Shown: piece by piece, positions 8,602-13,825 of the stretch
How the letters are laid out: each line of letters starts with the position of its first letter
How positions within the stretch are numbered: position 1 is the stretch's first letter
DNA from: Pleurotus ostreatus/Saccharomyces cerevisiae fusant
Lineage: Eukaryota; Opisthokonta
DNA length: 13,825 nucleotides
Assembly (NCBI GenBank): GCA_024196135.1
Contig: JAMQCK010000935.1
Location: 1 to 13,825, forward strand
Direction: 5' to 3'
The notes under the pieces: model-generated
Told to the model about the DNA's origin: nothing
Database searches by the model: none
The model's input: the letters and a program-made list of their open reading frames with translations, nothing else
Position numbers and translations under genes: made by a program

Positions 8602-9029
8602 TCTCCTTGCGCGGGACCCATCAGCTTAAGACCCTGATTCTCAAGGGAATCGCTCTGGAGGACCCCGAGCTGCGTATACTGGTCAAATCTGCACCAGGTC
8701 TCGATCACCTGGTGATATATCCTGCGGAGAAAAACAGCTGGATTTCGTCTACCACCGACTACGAGGCGTCGCGCGCATCTGAGCGCGATGAGATGAGGGA
8801 AGATGCATGCCGGGCCTTGCTTGCAATGTGCAAGCACAGGCGACCTATCAAAATGCTGAGTCTGATCCTGCCGAAAAAACTAGATAGCGGTTGGGCCTCG
8901 CCCCTGCAGCGATACATACAGCCTCTGCAGGACCGAGGGACTCAACTGCTTGTCAAAGACGTCTTGGGTCCGCCTACACTCTCGACACATGTGCGTCGTC
9001 GGTTTGCATGTAGATGCCCACCGTACTGA
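8602..9029 (+). pseudogene. F-box/LRR protein C-terminal segment, no start of its own
   Basis: A frame ending at TGA 9027-9029 encodes QLKTLILKGIALEDPELRIL, VKSAPGLDHLVIYPAEKNSW and CRALLAMCKHRRPIKMLSLI. This is the leucine-rich, late portion expected in the same family as the F-box protein at 6090. It has no F-box and no natural ATG context; the first in-frame ATG (8556) precedes the similarity only briefly. Splicing from the donor at 6919 to an AG at 8600-8601 would join in phase (DSRT-V-SLRGTHQLKT), giving a 418-aa protein of about the expected length. That needs an unusually long 1,683-bp intron with a GAG acceptor. The alternatives are one gene split by an insertion, or a separate eroded copy. 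Confidence 0.55.
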
Positions 9030-9346
9030 CCTATCTCGGAGACGCATCCAGGGAGTTTCCTATACCAGAATACGTCGAGCAATACGCAATGGATTATCCC
9101 GTATGATGTGTTCAACTACTCTGCAAACACGGCGGGGACTGTCAGGCGCACGGTACTTTTGCTCGCGCTAGATCAGAACTCAGTACTCATGGCTGACCAT
9201 CATCACAGGTTTGGGAATCACAACTCGTCACATGTATAGTATCAATAGCGAAAAAGAAAAGGTTCTGTCTTGGTAATTGGTGATAGTGGTAGCTGTACCG
9301 TGCTTGTCGTGTTCTGTTTTGACCGTTCAGTGCAACACATTCTTGA

Positions 9347-9711
9347 ATGCTCGGAGTTGACCAGCTCCTATCGTTGAATGCCGCTCTCGGTACTGAAGTG
9401 AGCAAGTTGTCTTCCTCGCGTTTGCGGACCCTCGAAGGATGCGGTATCTGCGCGGCAGCAGAAAATGGGGAAACATTTGGCCTTCCTGAAAAGGTAAGTA
9501 GTTATCTCCGGTCGGCTTGTGCCGACTTGGTCCTTGAATTTCACTTGACTGCAACGACCGCCAGAATCTGGAGCGAGGGAGCAGCGAAGCCTCGGAGCGC
9601 CAAGATTACACCAAAGGAATCGGCTTGAGGATGAACTACATCTCGGTCGAAGCCTCACCCTCGCTATCTCGGCCGACTCACTGCTCGAAGCTTAGCATTC
9701 ACAGCCTATGA
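9347..9711 (+). CDS. Small hypothetical two-exon ORF
   Basis: ATG at 9347, exon 1 to 9493, a GTAAGT donor, a 71-bp intron with CTTGACT branch-like sequence and CCAG acceptor, then exon 2 9565-9711 ending in TGA. The product would be 97 aa. It starts MLGVDQLLSLNAALGTEVSK; the second half is hydrophilic. The strong splice signals and kept frame are the only support. No domain, signal peptide or membrane segment is seen. It may be a relic or chance. Confidence 0.25.
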
Positions 9712-10143
9712 GCTGGACGATGCACAATATCTCGTCTAGGAACATGGTTCTCACAGACGCGGATCTTCTCGCAGAACGAATTTGTTTCACTTGGCTTGGC
9801 GGCTAGGTATCGGGATTGAGACGCATGGAGATGCCATGCGATGGTCTCGGGATCGTCGTCCGCGATACAGGCTATACACGTCTATTACTGCTTTCGCCCA
9901 CGACATTGTACGCGATTCTCACACTCTTTTGGTGCCGATCGTCTAGTGGGTCCACCTCCAGCGAGTGCTCACACGCGACCTATTGAGCTAGCCCTTTCAA
10001 CCTCTCACGCAGTCTAGCAGCCATGCCGCTCGAAGGCTTCGCCGCTATCGCAAGCCGTGGATGTGACATTTCCAGTTCGCTGTCATGGTCCAGGTATAAG
10101 AGCCGCTAGTGACAGACTCACTGGCAGCTTCGTCACATCCAGG
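9712..10143. other. Spacer upstream of the 7TM gene
   Basis: No gene recognised. It should contain the promoter and leader of the 7TM gene. An imperfect hairpin lies at 9818-9848 (gagacgcatgg pairing with ccatgc...gtctc, with a 4-nt bulge). An upstream ATG at 10023 could join the 7TM frame only through a 34-bp intron (10094-10127), which is shorter than expected. Confidence 0.35.
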
Positions 10144-11692
10144 ATGACGCCCGAGGAGATGAGCGGACTACTCATCTTCGGCACGCACGTCACGAAGAAT
10201 GTCGCGGTGCTCATATTCATTGCCATCGTATACGGTGAGGTCGCCGGCCGTTTGTGCGACAGCACGCAATGAACGTGTTCCCAGGGATATGTCTTTGCAT
10301 AACACCGGTCGCCTTCATCGCCTTGTTGTGAGTAGAGCTCCGACATGTCGAACGCCCTCTGATTGCTGACGCCGATCATACTCTAGACGCAGAGAACGGA
10401 CGAGACAGACGGTCTACCAGCTCGTCATCGTGACCTTTCTCTTCTGCATCATGACCTTGTACACGGCTTCGGTCGGGCAACTGGTCATCTGGCAGATCAG
10501 CCAGACACTCTCGCACCTGGATGAAGGCCTGTCCGCACGGCTGATGCACGTCGATAATACGTCTATCTGGAATTTTATTCTGGAGACGTGGATGCAGCCG
10601 ATACAGGTGAGAGCGGGCTTGACTGTCGAATCATCCCAAGTGCGCAGAATGTCTGATACGGAGCGCTAGTTCATCGCGGGAGACGCAGTGATCGTCTGGA
10701 GAGCGTGGGTGTTCTGGAGGGAGTCTCATGTCGTCCACGTCGTCCTTGGTATATTTCTTCTGGCTGATATCGGTGCGTGAGATCCTCGGAGTCGTCAAAC
10801 ATCGTTTACCCACTTCGACAAGTCATCTCTATATTCGCGGGCGTATACGCCACCGAGCGTATCCTGGTGTCCTTGGACGAGCCCTCCCTCGGGGCGAACT
10901 TGGCCTCAGCCGCCGTCTTCCTGTCATTTGGCGCGAATTTTGTTTCGACGTCGCTCATTGCCATCAAAGCACGGTGGGCTCGGTGCTCGCGCATTGGCAG
11001 CGCCTACTGACGATATAATATAGGCAGCATCGCAAGATGATGAGGGACGCATTCCCCACGATGTCGAAGACGAGCGCCAATAATCGTATCACGAGGAACG
11101 AGGGTATTCTCTTTGTTCTGGTAGAGAGCGGTGCGGTCCTGTGTGCGGCACAGGTCAGCGCTTTCTGTTCGCGGAGAAAGTACAGATTGATTCACCTTGC
11201 ATAGTTCGTCTACGCGATCTTAGCGCTTGTCGACACCGTCAATCTTTCCCCGGTAGACTGGGCGCGCAGCTTCCTCGCTCTGTTCTGCCAACTGCTTGCG
11301 GTAAGCCCCTCGCTCGTCCTAAGTCGTCAACGCGTCATCCTCACTCACCTGACGCGTAGAACCTGAACCCCATCCTCGTCATTATTATCGTCCGCTTGCG
11401 CCTTTCAGTCATCGACAAGACGACCCTGCATCTGACGACGATGAGCGAAGCGCACTCTCAGGGCGCGCACCCGAGCCACGAGAACGAGGACGTAGAGCGC
11501 CACGATAAAGCCGCGCCTTGGCCTTCGGGTACGACGGGCGTGTCGGCAGCGCGCCGCGGAACATCGAGCCTTTCCGAGGTTGCGAGCGCTCGAGACTGTG
11601 TCTCGGGAGAGAAGGGGCGTGTCGGGGAGACTGCCGGTAGTGCGAGGGACAGCTTCAATGAGACGCCGGAAGTCGAGGCAAAGAGACGATGA
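10144..11692 (+). CDS. Seven-transmembrane protein of unknown function (basidiomycete family)
   Basis: Eight exons: 10144-10234, 10285-10327, 10387-10606, 10670-10772, 10823-10973, 11024-11153, 11205-11300 and 11360-11692, giving 388 aa. Introns are 50-63 bp with GT-AG ends; several show CTGAC branch sites, one TACTGAC. Seven hydrophobic segments lie near residues 18-45, 54-80, 116-134, 138-160, 176-201, 229-255 and 266-291. The motif FIAGDAVIVWRAWVFW (119-134) in helix 3 is typical of a large uncharacterised membrane family in mushrooms. The tail of about 95 residues is hydrophilic and Ser/Thr/Glu-rich, as in receptor cytoplasmic tails. The topology resembles a G-protein-coupled receptor, but no ligand or coupling motif is recognised, so a sensory role is inference. 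The start at 10144 was chosen because it directly precedes helix 1. The acceptor of intron 4 is AAG, less usual but phase-correct. Confidence 0.8.
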
Positions 11693-12132
11693 ACACGAGA
11701 GCAGCTTGTCCAGTTCTGCAGATGTCCTTTCAACATTTTTGAGGTCGAGATGGATAGAGACGAAGCTCCTGTGCAGATCTTGCATGTCCTCCGTACGCTG
11801 TATCCCAGAGGTAGAGATACACCCAGTTGATCTTCGTGGAGGTTGTGGCCTGGTCCGGTGCGCCTGTTAGATGCCCAATTTATCCATATACTGCGATCCC
11901 GCTGCAAGCTTTCCTGAGTGGACACGCTGTTCGAAAGACGCGCCTCTCGGCTGATTCGGTGAATTTCCGAGTCTGGTGAACTGTGAACATGGTGGCAAGC
12001 CGAAGAGTTACGTCGGGCCGAAAGCGGCAAAGTGAGCGCGAGATCGACGCCACACGTCGCAGATCCGGTTGACGCACATAATGATCTCTCCGCCCATCCT
12101 CATGGAGCGCCGTCCATGTCCCCTCCCCCATC
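11693..12132. other. Spacer between the 7TM gene and the App1 gene
   Basis: These 440 bp hold no gene I can support. The left part should be the 7TM 3' UTR and the right part the App1 promoter. A pyrimidine-rich tract directly precedes the App1 ATG (about 12117-12132). Minus-strand frames here show no family pattern. Confidence 0.4.
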
Positions 12133-13825
12133 ATGTCTGACAGTATGAGGAGCTGGAGGTCTACAGCGTCCGCGGGCCTCTCCGCACTGCGCACTATCGC
12201 GCAGCAGAATCTCAGCCGGCTGCCTTCTCCACAGCAGGCCAACGGCGCCGACGCGAACGGCCAGCGACAGACGTGGAAGCAATGGGCGGGGCAGAAACTA
12301 CGAGGACAGCCGGGGGATAGCTACCGCCCCGACTTGGAGAGGATAAGCTTGTTCCCTGGGTGGGCGGTGCGGCGATATAAGTCGCAGGATGCGGGTGCGT
12401 GTTGTGTGTGTTCCCCCACCGACGTTACATGCTGATGAACAGAGATTTAGACGCGTTCGAAGTCGACGTATACGTATCTGGCTTCGCGTCTGTACACTCT
12501 CCGCCAGAATTTGCGAGTAGGTCTCAGCGGGCGTTTATGCGCCTTGCGAAAGGTAGGCGCTATCCTCATAGCCAGTCCTCACTCTCACCTCCCCCAGGTT
12601 TCGCTTCCCTCCCCAAGCTCGCCGAGAACAACGTCAATGGCACCCTCCGCCCCACCAAATCCACCGAACACATCCTTGAGTCCGTCAAGCTCCCCGCGCG
12701 CCCCGAAGACATGACCGAAGACGCCGAGCTCGAGGCGCTCGACCGCGAGTTCCAGCACGCGAACGAAGAGGCCGCCGACCTCGAGCCACCGCGCACACCC
12801 ACAACGCCGCGCACACCTTCCACTCGGTCTTCCTCCCCAGAGCGGTATTCTTATCCTCCACGCCCCTCTTCCCCCGAGCTCTTCGAGGACGACTCTGTGC
12901 TCCGCAAGCTGCACGACAACCTCGAGTCGCGCTTACGTCCCTTCTGGTCCTCGGTACTTCCCTCTCGCCCGGTTCGTATTCGTCTTTACGCTGCGCCCGA
13001 GGGCCAACCCACGGAGAACGCGATCCACTCTCCCCACGGGCCAATCGCAGCGGCGAACGTGACTACGAGCCCCGATGGAAGCTTCGAGGCGCTCTTCCGC
13101 GTACCTTGGGAACACCTATGCCAGCACCCTGAAGCCCTGCATATCGCGTTCGGTGAGGCTAGGCAAGAGCACGAGTTCGCTGTTGTCGTGGACCTATTAC
13201 CCCCAAGACCAACACCACAACAGTTGGCGCAACAACAACAGCAAGCGGACTTCTACCGCTCCGAGGCAGACGAGGCGAGAGAGGCACAGCGGCTGAAGAC
13301 ACCGACATGCAGTGCGAATACCCGCATACGACTGACGCACTCGCGGCTGAGGGTGATCTCGGATGTTGACGACACGGTCAAGCGAGCGAACGTTACGGAG
13401 GGTGCGAGGGCCGTGTTCCATACAGTGTTCGTCAAGGAGCTCAGCGACATCGTCATCCCCGGCATGGGCGAGTGGTATGAGAGCATGTTCCAACGAGGCG
13501 CACGATTCCACTATGTTGTATGTGCCCGCGACCTACGCGTGGTGATTACCGCTGACCTTTCGTGCAGTCCAACGGTCCATTCGAGATGCTTCCCATCTTG
13601 GAAGAGTTCTTCCGGCTATCAAAGTTACCGCCAGGCATGGTTTCCTTCACGGGATACTCTGCGTCTTGCTGATGACGGTGTAGGCTCGGTCAAGTTAAAG
13701 TCGTACGCTGGACGATCACTCTTCACTGGACTGCTGTCTGCGCCGGCGACTCGCAAGCGTGCAGGCGTGCAGGAGATTCTAGATGCTTTCCCAGAGTGCA
13801 AGTTCATCCTTATTGGCGACTCTGG
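12133..13825 (+). CDS. APP1: App1-type phosphatidate phosphatase, 3' partial
   Basis: Exons 12133-12394, 12451-12552, 12598-13517, 13568-13634 and 13684-13825 give 497 codons; the frame runs off the right edge. App1 hydrolyses phosphatidic acid to diacylglycerol, and the yeast protein works at cortical actin patches and in endocytosis. The N-terminal region has FEVDVYVSGFAS (90-101), the usual start of the App1 conserved region. A Pro/Ser-rich insert lies at about 180-215 and a Gln run near 328-337. The catalytic HAD-type DxDxT motif is ISDVDDTVK (375-383) with Asp377, Asp379 and Thr381. Next come FHYVSNGPFEMLP (425-437), LPPGSVKLKSYAG (448-460) and FILIGDS (491-497), where the window ends. 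The first-intron acceptor at 12450 (atttag) avoids a stop created by the nearer AG at 12441-12442. The last intron (13635-13683) has a GC donor. Confidence 0.9.

Noticed and set aside
9936..9980. tRNA-like stretch (ccgatcgtctagtggg)
   Set aside because: It resembles a D-arm/A-box, but there is no matching B-box (GGTTCGANNCC-type) or acceptor stem downstream.
10023..10143. Extra first exon for the 7TM gene starting at 10023
   Set aside because: It needs a 34-bp intron, shorter than any other here, and adds nothing recognisable before helix 1.

Overview
The window looks like nuclear DNA of a basidiomycete fungus, most likely an Agaricomycete. It is gene-dense, and coding regions are broken by many tiny introns (about 45-66 bp) with GTRNGY-like donors, CTGAC/CTAAY-type branch sites and short 3' tails. 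F-box/leucine-rich proteins and uncharacterised seven-helix membrane proteins of the kinds seen here are common in mushroom-forming fungi. All gene names are motif recognition from the sequence; no database search was run.

Layout, left to right. (1) 2780 to 1, minus strand: a large RTC4-like protein, cut by the left edge before its stop. (2) A 143-bp divergent spacer. (3) 2924-3950, plus: tRNA 2'-phosphotransferase (TPT1), four exons, with an RGG-rich N-terminus. (4) 3951-4342: spacer with two ATF/CREB-type TGACGTC sites. (5) 4343-5343, plus: an OM14-like mitochondrial outer-membrane protein, five exons, built from an internal duplication. (6) 5344-6089: gene-poor, with a 29-bp near-perfect palindrome. 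(7) 6090-about 7082, plus: an F-box protein whose expected C-terminal half is missing. (8) 7083-8601: no intact gene, but a minus-strand run of exon-like pieces from an unrecognised protein. (9) 8602-9029, plus: a stretch resembling the missing F-box C-terminus. (10) 9347-9711: a weak small two-exon ORF. (11) 10144-11692, plus: an eight-exon 7TM protein. (12) 12133-13825, plus: an App1-type phosphatidate phosphatase, cut by the right edge, with one likely GC-AG intron.

The window splits into conserved housekeeping genes at both ends (RTC4-like, TPT1, OM14-like, App1) and an accessory middle of about 5 kb (roughly 5.4-10 kb) with a split F-box gene and gene relics. I see no operon-like functional cluster. 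The RTC4-like/TPT1 pair shares a short divergent spacer, so co-regulation is possible but unproven. I found no rRNA, tRNA, CRISPR array or recognisable intact transposon.
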